Part shown: one piece after another, positions 21,662 to 34,553 of the stretch
How positions within the stretch are numbered: position 1 is the first letter of the stretch
Layout: the number at the start of each line of letters is the position of its first letter
Origin: Acanthochromis polyacanthus
Taxonomy: Eukaryota; Chordata; Actinopteri; Pomacentridae
DNA length: 64,000 nt
Assembly: GCF_021347895.1 (NCBI RefSeq)
Contig: NC_067132.1
Location: forward strand, 4,754,268 to 4,818,267
Reading direction: 5' to 3'
Notes under the pieces: generated by a model
The model's input: only the letters and a program-made list of their open reading frames with translations
What the model was told of the DNA's origin: nothing
The model's database searches: none
Position numbers and translations under genes: made by a program

Positions 21662-22776
21662 TCATTTGACCACATGTGAATTTCCTGGTTCTTGGAACTG
21701 ACAAACATGGCAGCCAGCCATCTGAACTGTACAACACGTCTGACATCACTGTTGTTGTTTTTCTGCATGCACTGAACCCAGACCAGCTCAAAGGGTGCTG
21801 TCCTGTTGATCAGTCTGACCGCTGACTTGTCATCTTAAATAAGAGGGCAACAGCGGACAGAATTTCTCCTTTGGTGTCAGCAGAATATCAGATCAGAAGT
21901 TAGTCTTCCAACTTTACCAGAGAAAAGACCCAGTCATTGTTCAGTGCTGAGAGCTTCTCTGGCTTGTTTGTGTTTTTGTCTTCATGCCCTTCAAAGAACA
22001 CCAACCAGATAGCACTAGCTATTAATTAAAGCTTCACACCATAGTTTCAAAGTTAAGAGATCAATCCCATTATCATTTAAATCTCAGTCCTCACAGCCTT
22101 TGTTGGACCAAGACAGAGCTCACAGAGGGGTCTGTGAGTGCCAGCGGACAATGGAAAGCTCATTTACTTCTGTGCACTGTGTAGCTTCCCCTTGCAGAAA
22201 ATGAATATGTCATTAGCCTGGTTAACCCCAGAAGTAAATTGTTTTAAATCCAGGCTGCGCTATATGCATTATGTAAAGCAGTGCTGAATCTGTGCTGGAC
22301 CGTTGCTTTAAAGCATGGACTCTACGCTGCAATTAATTTGAAATGATTGTTCATAGAGAACTAAAGAAAACCTAATTTATTTTTGATTTACACGTCATAT
22401 CGATTTCATGCTTCCATGACTAACCTGGCTCGATAAAAAAAAGAAAAGAAAAGAAAAAAAATCCCTCTTCTTCAAAATTAATTATCCTCTCAGGGATTTG
22501 AAACGTTCTACATTGTGCTTTTCATGTCTATGGAAAATCCCAAATATGCTTTTAAAGCTCTTTTGAGAGCAAATCAAATGGAATAAATGTGTGCAGATCC
22601 CTCTGAGATACTGAGAGGAGTCAAAAATTAGGCAAAGTTTGGAAAGACTGAGCTCATGAAAAATGTATTAATATGCTTGAGGTGAGAGAAATCTGATGAG
22701 GACTGATCAAACGTTTATTACACTTCCATTACAAGTTGGGCTCTTGACTTTTGGTGACATATATATTTCAGTATGT

Positions 22777-22823
<47 letters not shown>

Positions 22824-25063
22824 CTCAAAACAGACTATGTAGGAGATTTCTGTCTTCAGTTATTTCTGTCAGGTATATACATTATTTATTATGACCTTTA
22901 CTGTCCTTAGCTAGGCTACAATGTTCTACAAAACGAGGCATTTTTATAATGGAGTCCTAAGACAGTCTACTAATAGTAATGATTTGATGACAGGCATATA
23001 TTTAACGAAGTACGTAGAGTGGAAAGTGCATAGTTTCCAGGGTCTGTGCTTTTAATGGTTCAACAAACTGTCCACATAAAGTGTTCAGGTATCACGGAAA
23101 AATTCTGTTATTAGTTGCTACAAAGGTCTTTAAACGTGACACTTGAGTCAGTTTCTGCAAATTTAGAAACATCACTGAATATGGTGAAGGGAGACAGAGG
23201 AGAGCAGAAATTGGATTAGCCAGTTGGATGTGATGATAAGCCAGAGAGGACGGCCGGTGCAGCACCTCCGTGGCCCTTCTGATAACAAAGCTAATCCATC
23301 CATCTTAACCTCCTGGCCTCTGCTTTGATTCCCCTCATCAAACATCCCACTGCCTTATTGTTAGCCATGTTTGCTGCCTGTCCTGCTGTGGCGCTTTGGC
23401 CATAACTCTTCACTCTGCAGCGTGGTGAGCGGGTCAGCTATTAATTTAGGTGAAGTGCCAGTGTGTCTGTGCCTGCTGTTCAGCTCAGCAAGGCGAGCCC
23501 AGCTTTTCGGCTGAATGAAAGAGACACGCTGCCTGTCATCTTTCACCTGCCTGGCACCACAGCTCCTCTGGGCCTTCCTCACATGCACTTGTCTTCCAAA
23601 AGTGCCCACCGTGACCGGCAAGACAAATTGCGATATTACGGCAAAACTATCAGCAGGACATTTACTGTGGCCAAGAGTTAAACTGGAGTCATAAGTCAGT
23701 CGTAACAGACAGTCAGTCATTGAGGATGGAAGGCAGACGAGGGAGGAGGAAACAGAATACACCGCCTCGCTAGAAGCAGAAGTTTACTCATCAAAGTCAG
23801 CTGTCCAGTGGATGAGAAAAGCTGCCCTCTAAGACTTGTTCTATCTTAACAGTTTTGTATGGAAAAAGCCTTTGAGTGATATTTTTCCTATGCCTGGATA
23901 TCAAGGGGCATTGCCAGATGCTTTTCCAGAAACACCCTACTTGTGTTTTACATTTCACACAGAGGGAGGAGATCTGGGGATTCATTGTGCTTTGAAAGTA
24001 AGAAGCGTGCAGCAATATGCGTAACATCCTGCCCTGGCTCTCTGTCGCAAATTCAAAAGGTTTCTGAATACACCTTGGCATCCATTCTCAAGTCCTTTTT
24101 GCTGATATATCCAGTTCTTTTGAATTAAGCAGAAGTTTTCCATAAAGCATGAGAAAAAAATCTGTTGTTTAATGATTTAATATAGGTAATTTCAGTTGTA
24201 CTTATCATTAGTTGGTCTGTTATAAAGATATGATTAGATTTCATAAACTGCTTCACTTGAAAATAAAACCAAAACCAAGAGAGGCTGTGTGAGTGTTTTG
24301 GATTTTGTCTGAAGATGTGTGAAATCAGTGAAACATTTTAGTTCTCTGAAGACCGATCTAGGGAAATATTTTCCTACACCAGGAGAGACGGCTTTATTTT
24401 GAATTACAGATAGTGGCACTCATGAAAAAGCATGCTGGACTGTAAGATCACACTAAATCTGAAGTGTGCTGAAAAGAACAGGACTGTGTTTAACTGGAAG
24501 TTAACCCTGTCTGTTGAACTAAACCTGAAAAGAGGGAAGCACCACACCACCATGCATCCACATAGCGAGCTCACATTATCGGGGCATGATAAGTCCAGCC
24601 CTGTGATAAGCTGGTGACCTGTTCAGGCTGAACCTACCGTCACCCTCAGTCAGCTGGCAGACTCCTCCATTCATTGTTTTTCTCCGGTAGAATGTCTGGG
24701 TACTGACTGTTGCTGTTGTGCTGCTTGACCCACTTTCTCTTCAGATTCAGTTCTGTGACAGATGGCCAAATAGTTTTCTTTGGAATTCACTGGAATAATT
24801 TGAAATTCATAATTCCATAAGTGACAGCGAGCCACCCTGGCCCAGATGCAGCAAAGCAGGTCCAAACTCTGATACTACCTCAGCATGTCTTAGAGATGGA
24901 ATAGATTCCTTTGCTGGAATGCAGAGCTGTCCTTAATTCGCTGAGAACGCCTGTCATTTAAGCCACTAAGTTCTATTTTGGTCTTCGGCAAATTGGAGAT
25001 GTACAGCATTGTTCTTTTTGGAGAGCAGTAGCTATCTCTTTGTCATTCTGCCACTAACACAAT
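21662..25063. other. unassigned sequence with one repeat fragment
   Basis: No gene was recognised. An (AT)n tract lies at 22778-22821, and a short piece of the SINE-like repeat at about 24596-24660 (CCAGCCCTGTGATAAGCTGG, CACCCTCAGTCAGCTGG). The parts at 22080-22400 and 23150-23700 are less repetitive and less AT-biased than their surroundings and would be the first places to look for conserved non-coding elements. Confidence 0.4.
22778..22821. repeat. (AT)n microsatellite
   Basis: About 44 bases of pure AT. Confidence 0.97.
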
Positions 25064-25562
25064 GGGTACGGTTACATGGAGTTTTTTTTAATTTGGAATT
25101 AACTCATTCGGAATTAAAGGTTTGTGCTTCGTGTGTACATGGAAACATTAATTCCGAATTATGGTTTACATGGACTGCACGTTTTTTCCTCTTCCTTAAT
25201 TCCGCTTTAAGGCTTGGGCATTGGAAAGGATTCTGACTAGACAGGGAGTGGACGAGACGTGTCCCTGTGTTACCCAGATTCTGCCGGCTGTCAAAGTGTG
25301 GTTGGGCTCCCCGGGTAGTGCTAACCCGTTTAGCTTACCTCGTTGGTGGTAAGAGCCAACATAGAGTCCAACAAACTTTGCAGGTGGAAGAACGACGCAC
25401 TTTATTTAAACGGCAGCAACTGTCCACACTTACTGCTCAGAGCACACACTGGCTTCACACACTTTTCCTCTTCAGCTTTTGTATCGTTATGTGCAGCTCC
25501 ATATACCTCCGTTGCTACTCTCGTCTCTGCCACAGACACACCAATGCGGCGCTCCTCCTATG

Positions 25563-25640
<78 letters not shown>
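25563..25640. repeat. (AC)n microsatellite
   Basis: About 78 bases of AC. The open frames across it are artefacts. Confidence 0.97.
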
Positions 25641-25642
<2 letters not shown>

Positions 25643-25816
25643 TGTTTTTCTATCCTTGTGGGGACTTACCATTGACGCCCATTCATATCTAACCCTTAAC
25701 CCTTACCCTAACCCTAACCTTAACCCAGACCAAAACAATGCCTAACCCTAAAGAAACGTTTTTGCACTTTTACTTTTTTCAGTGACAACAACATGGCCAA
25801 GAAAAGACTGTTTCCC

Positions 25817-26390
25817 TAGCCTAGCCGCGCTAGACAACCCACGGCAACGAATTTAATTCTCTGCCAGGGTGGGTCTAGTTACCCTCCATAAGGCTCGAGG
25901 CTGGATTCTCCTAAAACTGGCCGGACCAATCACCATGAAGTGTAGAGTCAGAAGGCGGGCGTAACTAAGTGACGACAGAGGCGCGACGATTCTGACAGAA
26001 ACAACCGGCGCACAATAAACAGTTATCTTTAGACTCGGCTTTGGCCACAGCCCTTAAAGATTTGAAGCTAAAATTCAACTTGAAAGATAAACAAAGGACG
26101 GCACTGAAGTGTTTCATTGAGAAGAAAGACGTATTTGGACTTATGCCGACGGGATATGGCAAATCCTTAATACACCAGTTGGCTCTGCTGGTTGGGAAGC
26201 TAATGAGACTTAGCCACAATCCGCCGGTGCTCTCGGAACTACGTCAGCCTATTCGTTGTGTTGTTTGGTTGTATACCTACCCAATTGCTGCAGAGTGATT
26301 TGAAAGACAACCTTTTAGAACGCCTCCCTCCCTGTCGAGCGGTCCTAGACCCTTGTGCCTTCAGAACATGGGTCTAGTGCAGCTAGGCTA
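25817..26390 (+). mobile_element. 574-bp element with 9-bp duplication and RecQ fragment
   Basis: The ends TAGCCTAGCCGCGCTAGAC and GTCTAGTGCAGCTAGGCTA are inverse copies at 17 of 19 positions. The flanks are a perfect 9-bp duplication CTGTTTCCC (25808-25816 and 26391-26399); an 8-bp reading is also possible if one terminal C is assigned to the element. Eight or nine bases fit hAT or Mutator-like elements. The interior has a helicase-like coding fragment and no transposase, so the element is non-autonomous: either a deletion derivative of a helicase-carrying element or one that captured a gene piece. Confidence 0.8.
26041..26226 (+). pseudogene. RecQ-like DNA helicase N-terminal fragment
   Basis: The frame from 26041 reads a RecQ-type helicase start. 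FNLKDKQRTALKCFIEKKDV corresponds to motif 0 (the conserved Gln), followed by FGLMPTGYGKSLIHQLALL with a Walker A motif (GYGKS, motif I). Similarity stops near 26226 (NPPV). The rest of the frame to 26298 does not continue into motif Ia or the DEAH box. Only about 60 of the roughly 350 core residues are present, so it cannot act as a helicase. The open frame has no ATG at its start. Confidence 0.75.
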
Positions 26391-26493
26391 CTGTTTCCCC
26401 TCATGGGGACCCAAATGAGGTCCCCACAAATGACATTTCTTTTGGTTTTTCCTATGGTTGAGAGGACATTAGGTCCCCACAACCCCTATAATT

Positions 26494-26496
26494 CCC

Positions 26497-26527
<31 letters not shown>

Positions 26528-26538
26528 ACACACACACA
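26494..26538. repeat. poly-C run followed by (AC)n
   Basis: About 20 C residues (26494-26513) run directly into about 25 bases of AC. Confidence 0.95.
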
Positions 26539-27244
26539 ACTTGCCTTGGTTAAGGGAGAGCAGGCTTGACCTGCAGCACCTGTTTACCGGAAGAAAACAA
26601 ACTCCATTTGCAGGAGCATTTTTTTCCCCCCCAACAACACAGAGGAACAACTAATAAACACGGTTTTCACTTTGCTTTTTATTGTCGCTTTGAAACAGCA
26701 ACTTGACAAAGGTCGCAGAACGTGTATGTCGCTATGTCGTCCCAAGCCGAGCCAAGCATGCGCAGAATGACGGGAATGAACTAAAGCTGAATTAACTGTA
26801 TGCATGAATAGAACGTACACAGGAATTAGTTTATCCTGAATTAACATCGGAATAAACCAGGTACTTTATTATGAATTATGAATTAATTAATTGAATTAAC
26901 TTTTTAATTCAGAATTAAGTTTTTACAAGGCGATTTTAAAGCGGAATTAACTTTAATTCTGAATTAAAGAGGAATAAAAAGTCCCATGTAAACCCAGCAA
27001 ATAGCTGTTTAGAGTTCTACTGGTTGACTCATGGCATTACCATCAGCCAATAGCGGGTTGAAGTCACTCACACCACTAACACATTGATTGTAAAGTTACA
27101 CTGCACACAGCTGTCCCCTTCAAACTGCACCACTGAAGCTGAAGAGTCAGACAGATAATTGCTACTGTTGTATTATCTGTAGTTGCTTTTTTGTTTTGTA
27201 TTTTTTAGTATTACAGTTTTCATTCATTCTAGTTTCACATCATA

Positions 27245-27460
27245 CACACGTGGACAAAATTGTTGGTACCCCTCAGTTAAAGAAGGAAAAACCCACAATT
27301 CTCACTGAAATCACTTGAAACTCACAAAAGTAACAATAAATACAAATTTATGGAAAATTAAATAATCAAAATCAGCCATCACTTTTGAATTGTTGATTAA
27401 CATAATTATTTAAAAAAACAAACTAATGAAATAGGGCTGGACAAAAATGATGGTACCCAT
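27245..27460. repeat. Tc1 copy 1 left inverted repeat (IR/DR type)
   Basis: The outer transposase-binding motif lies at about 27250-27270 and the inner one at about 27438-27459. The arm matches the right arm except for a handful of bases. Confidence 0.85.
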
Positions 27461-27463
27461 AAC

Positions 27464-28594
<1,131 letters not shown>

Positions 28595-28661
28595 TCAATT
28601 AAATGACACACCTGAGTTAATCATGTCACTCTGGTCAAATAGTTTTCAATCTTTTATAGAG

Positions 28662-28873
28662 GTACCATCATTTTTGTCCAGGCCTGTTTCATTAGTTTGT
28701 TTTTTTAAATAATTATGTTAATCAACAATTCAAAAGTAATGGCTGTTTTTGATTATTTAATTTTCAATAAATTTTTATTTATTGTTACTTTTGTGAGTTT
28801 CAAGTGATTTCAGTGAGAATTGTGGGTTTTTCCTTCTTTAACTGAGGGGTACCAACAATTTTGTCCACGTGTG
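28662..28873. repeat. Tc1 copy 1 right inverted repeat (IR/DR type)
   Basis: This is the inverse of the left arm. The inner motif lies at about 28662-28682 and the outer one at about 28848-28868. The transposase promoter should lie between this arm and the start codon at 28510. Confidence 0.85.
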
Positions 28874-28875
28874 TA

Positions 28876-29253
28876 ACTGCTGGGGGCTGATGAAGTCATT
28901 TTGCACCAGAAATGATAAAATGACAGAATAGGAGGTAATCCCACTGACTAACCTTAACCCAAGTGTGCACAGGTAGGGACTGTATTCACTGCTTCATTTT
29001 AAACTTCATTTTAGCTAACATTGTTTTCAGTGAATCCCAGAAAATTTGCTGTGCTAGCTTTGTTTCCTTGAGACCAAACTTAATGAGGTGAGTAAACTTC
29101 AGCAGTCCCTTTATTAAAGTCATTATTTTATGTCTAAACAGCAGTTCAGAAGAAGAAGTCTGAAAAGAAAAACAAGACATTTTAATTAAAATCGTAATTT
29201 TATGAGAATTTTTTGTAAATATTAGCTGGTACCATTACATCCTGATGTGAACA
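28876..29253. other. unassigned sequence between two Tc1-type elements
   Basis: No gene or repeat was recognised. A 64-codon minus-strand frame has no domain. Confidence 0.45.
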
Positions 29254-29344
29254 TACACGGATCAGGCATAACATCATGACCACCTGCCTAATATTATGGT
29301 GATCCCCTTTTTACTGCTGAAACAGCCCTGACCCGTTGAGGCAT

Positions 29345-29665
29345 GGACTCCACTAGACCCTGAAGGTGTGCTGTGGTATCTGGACTCCACTAGACCCTGA
29401 AGGTGTGCTGTGGTATCTGGACTCCACTAGACCCTGAAGGTGTGCTGTGATATCTGGACTCCACTAGACCCTGAAGGTGTGCTGTGGTATCTGGACTCCA
29501 TAGACCCTGAAGGTGTGCTGTGGTATCTGGACTCCATAGACCCTGAAGGTGTGCTGTGGTATCTGGACTCCATAGACCCTGAAGGTGTGCTGTGGTATCT
29601 GGACTCCACTAGACCCTGGAGGTGTGCTGTGGTACCTGGACTCCACTAGACCCTGGAGGTGTGTA
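29345..29665. repeat. 37-bp minisatellite inside a transposon, nine units
   Basis: Units begin GGACTCCACTAGACCCTGAA and continue GGTGTGCTGTGGTATCT. Starts are at 29345, 29382, 29419, 29456, 29493, 29529, 29565, 29601 and 29638. Units five to seven are 36 bp, sharing one missing base (CCATAG for CCACTAG). The last unit is shortened and runs into the single-copy continuation of the element. It produces periodic reading frames on both strands that are not genes. Confidence 0.95.
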
Positions 29666-30140
29666 TCTGGCAGCAAGATGTTAGCAGCAGATCCTTTAGG
29701 TCCTGGAAGCTTCGAGGTGGGGCCTCCACGGGTCAGACTTGTTTGTCCAGCACATCCCACAGATGTTCCATTGGATTAAGATCTGGGGAATTTGGAGGCC
29801 AAGTCAACACTTCAGACTGGTTGTTGTGCTCCTCAAACCATTTCTGAATCATTTTTGCTTTGTGGTACGGTACATTATCCTGCTGAAAGAGGCCACAGTT
29901 ATCAGGGATACTGTTTCCATGAAAGGGTGCACATGGTTTACAGCTATGCTTAGGTGGTAGGTGTCAAAGTAACATCCACATAGATGGAGGACCCAAGGTT
30001 TCCCAGCAGAACAATGACCAAAGCATCACACTGCCTCTACTAGCTGGACTTCTTCCCATAATGCATCCTGGTGTCATGTGTTCTCCAGGTAAGCGACACA
30101 ACCAGTCGTCCACATGATATAAAAGAAAACATCATCCATC

Positions 30141-30736
30141 AGAGCTGGATGCTTCAGATCTGTGGTCGATGTTCCACCAACTGGTCCAGTCGCCATCATG
30201 TCCACTGTGGGATGCTGCTGCTGACCTTCCTCCAGCCCTCTGCTTCCAGCTGCTCATTTCCACCAGTCTACTCTGCATCACCCTCACTATACTCAAGATG
30301 CTCTTCTACATATTTTTGAGTTTCCTACCAGCTATATATGTAGTATATTTATTGCCAGAGCTGTACATCATAACAGTGATCTATGAATCAGTTTACATGT
30401 TAGCTTCTACTTTGTATGTATCGTCTGTCTTATCATGCATGTATCAGATTGTGTGTTTTATGGTCCCTGTTCCCTTCCCCCTCTCTACCTCTCTTCTTCT
30501 ACCTCCCTACCTCTCTACCTCCTATGTCCTTCTCAACCCACCCGGCCAGCAGCAGATGGTTCCCCCCCATAAAGAGCCGGGTTCTGCTCAAGGTTTTTCT
30601 TCCCTGTTAAAGGGTGTTTTTCTGTCACTGTCGCCTTTGGGCTTGCTCTTGGGGTCAGGCATATGGGTTCTGTAAAGCCTCTTGAGACAATTTGACTGTA
30701 ATTGGCGCTATATAAATATAACTGAATTGAATTAAA
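30141..30736 (+). mobile_element. 3' fragment of a LINE (L2/CR1-like tail)
   Basis: The segment interrupts the Tc1/mariner element and ends GGCGCTATATAAATATAACT followed by GAATTGAATTAAATT, the typical tail of a widespread fish LINE. Upstream are CCGGCCAGCAGCAGATGGTT, GTTCTGCTCAAGGTTTTTC and GTCGCCTTTGGGCTTGCTC, which from recall belong to the same 3' region. No reverse transcriptase sequence remains. The 168-codon frame at 30169-30675 is not a known domain. Confidence 0.65.
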
Positions 30737-31149
30737 TTCCATTGCCCTGTGGTCCAGTTCTGATGCTCACATGTCCTTTGCGGGCAATTCCGGCGGTGCA
30801 CAGGGGTCAGCATGGACATCCTGACTGGTCTGCAGCTATCTAACCCCATACAAACTGTGATTTTCTGTGTATTCTGACACCTTTCTGTCAGAACCAGCAG
30901 TAACATCTTCAGTAGTCTGAGCAACAGTAGCCCTCCATGACCCAGTCATCTAGCCATCACAGTTTGGACCTCACCAAACTCATTCAAATCCTCATGCTGC
31001 CCACTTTTTCTGCCTCTAACACATCAACTGTGAGGACAAAACATTCATATACTGCCTAATATATCCAACCCACTAACAGGATCCTTGATAAGGAGATAAT
31101 CAGTGTTGTTCACCTGTCAGTGGTCAGAATGTCATGTCTGATCTGTGTA

Positions 31150-32291
31150 TATGTCATGATATTCTCACATTTGCAGGGTGTAGTCTACAGCATTGCTGAT
31201 CAATCACATAAACACATTTTTTATGCATTCTGAATTATTTAGTGATTCATGACAAAAACCATGCGATTCCAATTCAGTCCAGTCCTGGCCCACTGCCCTG
31301 AGCTGACTTTATATATTTTGAGAGCTAAGTTTGAGAAATGCAGTGCAAATAAAGCTGTCAAGTGGGGAGTGTCTTTTTCATTAAACTAAATTTGGTCTGA
31401 TTAGACAAATTGATGTGATCAGCAGTGCACTGCCAGACTGCATCCTCTGACTTTCCTAATCAGCCTGCAGAGTTGTAGCCTTTTTATGGTCATTAGAAGC
31501 CTGTAATCATCAGACTGCATGTGTCTCAGAAGGATGCAGTGTGTTCTTTTGAAGCGTAACTGCTGCATTCCTCTGCTCAGTCTGCTTTCACATAAACATG
31601 CACAGCATCCCTCGATCCTGTTTGACTTTATTAATCCTAACTGGAAGAGTCACTAGTTATTTTAGTGAAACTCAACTAAAGCAGAGGACCACGTCACGCT
31701 TAATGAAGTGGGACTTTCATCAATAGAAGTCCTGCTTTCCCTGAGCCTCCTCTGTGAAATACCCCCCAGGTAGCTGCCTCTGACAGCTGCTCCCTTGTTT
31801 GAACATCAATTTCATTTTCAGCGTCGCTTTGCCCCCGCCTCACCAAATCCCACAACAATTACAACACGATAAAGTGTTCTGAGGGGGGATGCTGCTAATG
31901 AAATGTGGCCTTTAGGGCCGCTCCTGTACAGTTATGTGTCAGTGCAGTAGAATTGCTTGGGGCTAATAGTGTGTCACTGGCTTACAGTCCCGTCAACAGC
32001 TACAGGACATTGCATTAACCTTCATGAGAAAAATCTTTTAGCAGGCTTTGTTTATTCTCGTTTTTGTTTTGAAGTGAAAAACATATTTCATCTCTCAAAG
32101 GTGAAACCTTCTTTTCAGCCATGAAAGCTGTTAGGATTTTATTTTATTTCTGAAGGCCATATACCACAGTGTAGCTACACAGGGGAACAGTCCTATTTTA
32201 TGCATATCAATTTTATAATTCATTAAATCAAAGGTATCAAGGTGTGGTGATAATCCTCTGAGATGCTGGATAGTTGTTCAGACACATATAT

Positions 32292-32365
<74 letters not shown>

Positions 32366-34262
32366 CTTCACAAACAGATTGAGTAAATAATGAAAATGGG
32401 TTTGTGGCTCAGTAAACACCTCATTATTGATCTGTAGACAAACATTCAAAATACTTAGTCTTGTAAGAAGATGGATTGAACACCATATTATCTCAACATT
32501 TAGTGTGAAATATTGTAAAGTACATCGTTCTGTTTACAGTCAGATAGGACCACAATACAAACGTCTGTGTATCCAAAATGTCCTAATGAACTGTCAGGGA
32601 ATGAGCTGCATTACTGGGAATACACACACACATTTTTGATCAAAAAAAGTAAGGAGTAAGAAAGATGACGTCTTTGGTGAAGTTGCATCAATTTCTAATC
32701 ATTTTTAAACTGTCCATCATGAGTCTGGGTGGCGCGTTTGATCAGTGAAGATCTTGTTAGACCACTTTCATGTCCACAGATATGTGTGACTCTCTAACAA
32801 CACCCTGCATACTTTCTGTGAACATTTCTAAATGGTATCGGCAAGGGCAGATTGACAAGATGTTCAGTGTCTGCTGTCCTGTAATATTATTCACAATAAG
32901 ATACCAAAGCCTCAGCATTATCAATCCATTCATTCTTGACAGTCCTTTTGTTATCTGTGTCTGATAAATAACAGGTTTGAATATCTTGCTCTGACAATCA
33001 TAAAAACAAATCCAAAAGATGAGGTCTGTTCATATGTGTGGCATACTAAACCTCCCTGAACTGATAAAGCTCTGTATCAGAAAGAAAAAAAGACTGTTAC
33101 CATCACAGATCATTCCCACAGATACAGACCTCCTCTTCCTTCTTCAGACTTGAGGTATGTTATCACCTCATTTAAAAGCAGTGGAGGTGCAATTTTGCAA
33201 ACAAAAAGAGGAACTAAAGTCCACAGTTAAAAGGTTGTAGGTGGATGTGTAAGTCAGATGACTTTAAACCTACAGACTTGTCCAGTCTCAGGTCCTACTT
33301 ATAGTTTCATTTGTTCATTTAAGCCTCATTTTGACTTGTTTTCCCTCACTGTTTTCCTTCGCTGGTGATAAGCTGGTTAGGTTTATAAGAAGGTAGCAGT
33401 TTGAAATTAGTACAAAGTACAAAATGCTTCTGTCATATTTACTACCTTGTTTACACAGTAGGCTCAGCCTCTGTTAATACTGATGTTTGGCAGTTACCTG
33501 AAGGCAGCATTGCAATTTATGCACAAAAAAATCAGCCTGTCACCTTCAGTTCAGGTTGAAATATGAAGTAAATAAGACTGCAGCGCTAAGAGACATGGAT
33601 TTCTGAGATGTGATGGGTTGATGGCAGTCATATATACTGTTCAGGGTGTGATAGCCCACTCTGAGAAAAGGATACGAAGGGGAAAAAAAACAACTTTTGG
33701 CAGCAGTATAACTTAACTGACAGTAGTCTGACCTCAGAATCCCTCCCCCCATGTAGTCCGGTGCCCTGCTGCTCTGACAAACCTGTACTTTAAAAGCTAA
33801 ACTCACAGCCCTGCAGCACTCAGCCTCGTGAACACTGAGGAAATTATGTGATTTCTCTTCCCTGTACTTTTAAAACTGTTTCTGAAGATGAAAAAGGGGT
33901 TGAAGACAGTGCTGGTTAATGTCAGCAGGGATTGCATCATTTTACACATTTTCGGGTTCAAGGTATTCATTGGACTAATTGTTTACAGATAAAAGATTAT
34001 TTTCTCTGTTGCTGACATTATGAATTTCAGTGTTTGGCCCTTCCAGTGATTACCATTGCTAAATGTCATTAACGTGCAATTGACCTCAGATCATGTATTT
34101 GTCTTTGCATTATCATACTTTAGCCACCTCTCATGCACAAGTCAGTCTGTCATTTAAGTATGTTAGCAGGGAGAAATGCATTTGCAGAGACATGCTGCTG
34201 CATTGCTGCAAGCATTAGAATATGAAGGAGGACTAGTTAGGAACAAACAAATATGTAAGAAT
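31150..34262. other. unassigned sequence with a GATA microsatellite
   Basis: No gene was recognised. The part at 31380-32000 is balanced in composition and free of recognised repeats, so it is a candidate for conserved non-coding DNA. Confidence 0.4.
32292..32364. repeat. (GATA)n microsatellite
   Basis: About 18 perfect TAGA units. Confidence 0.97.
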
Positions 34263-34553
34263 TAATGATAAATCCAGTGTAGACATAGTTAATGTGGTAA
34301 ATGACTATTCTATCTGTAAACAGCTGATTTTTAGTGGAATATCTCCATAGGAGTACAGAGGAACATTTCCAGCAACCATCACTCCTGTGTTCTAATGCTA
34401 CATTGTGTTAGCTAATGGTGCTGAAAGGCTCATTGATGATTAGAAAACCCTTGTTCAGTTATGTTAGCACATGGATAAAAGTGGGAGTTTTCATGGAAAA
34501 CATGGAATTGCCCGGGTGACCCCAAACATTTAGTGTACACGGTAGTATACATT
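34263..34553 (-). mobile_element. Tc1-type MITE, second copy, reversed
   Basis: Read on the minus strand, it matches the element at 1138-1500: ATTGCCCGGGTGACCCCAAAC is inverted here, and CACTCCTGTGTTCTAATGCT is shared. One end (near 34263) is shortened, and the other ends near TAGTGTACACGGTAGTA. Confidence 0.75.

Larger units (their letters stand above)
25641..26493 (+). repeat. dispersed repeat with GTGGGGAC and CCCTAA runs, interrupted
   Basis: The left part has CTTGTGGGGACTTACCATTG, then TAACCCTTAACCC-type runs (25689-25727) and ends at 25816. The right part resumes after 26390 with CTCATGGGGACCC and AGGTCCCCACAA. From recall, this is a well-known fish repeat in which the telomere-like runs are intrinsic. 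The gap is the 574-bp element at 25817-26390. Confidence 0.65.
25064..26995. mobile_element. MITE with AATTC-rich inverted ends, host of a nest
   Basis: The left edge GGGTACGGTTACATGGAG with many GGAATTA/TTCCGAATTA words is mirrored at the right edge by GAATTAAAGAGGAATAAA and TCCCATGTAAACCC. From recall, this is a fish MITE whose ends read GGTTTACATGG. The interior holds AC tracts, a GTCCCCAC-type repeat and the RecQ-fragment element, so most of its length is later insertion. Confidence 0.65.
29256..31147 (-). mobile_element. decayed Tc1/mariner element with nested LINE tail
   Basis: The ends CACGGATCAGGCAT and, inverted, CACAGATCAGACAT are related, with TA on both sides (29254-29255 and 31148-31149). 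The blocks CCTGACCCGTTGAGGCATGG, GACTTGTTTGTCCAGCACAT, CAGCAGAACAATGACCAAAG and GACACCTTTCTGTCAGAACC match, from recall, a transposon widespread in fish whose transposase lies on this minus strand. The copy has frameshifts, a tandem expansion at 29345-29665 and an inserted LINE fragment at 30141-30736, and is inactive. Confidence 0.8.

Noticed and set aside
25689..25727. CCCTAA/TTAACCC runs as an interstitial telomere
   Set aside because: Only a few imperfect units, lying within a known type of dispersed fish repeat. The run at 2817-2868 likewise sits inside a MITE.
29345..29665. Regular 36/37-bp repeats as a CRISPR array
   Set aside because: The units are head-to-tail with no spacers, inside a transposon of a vertebrate genome.
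30169..30675. 168-codon frame as a host gene exon
   Set aside because: It lies in a LINE 3' fragment inserted into a decayed transposon and has no conserved domain.
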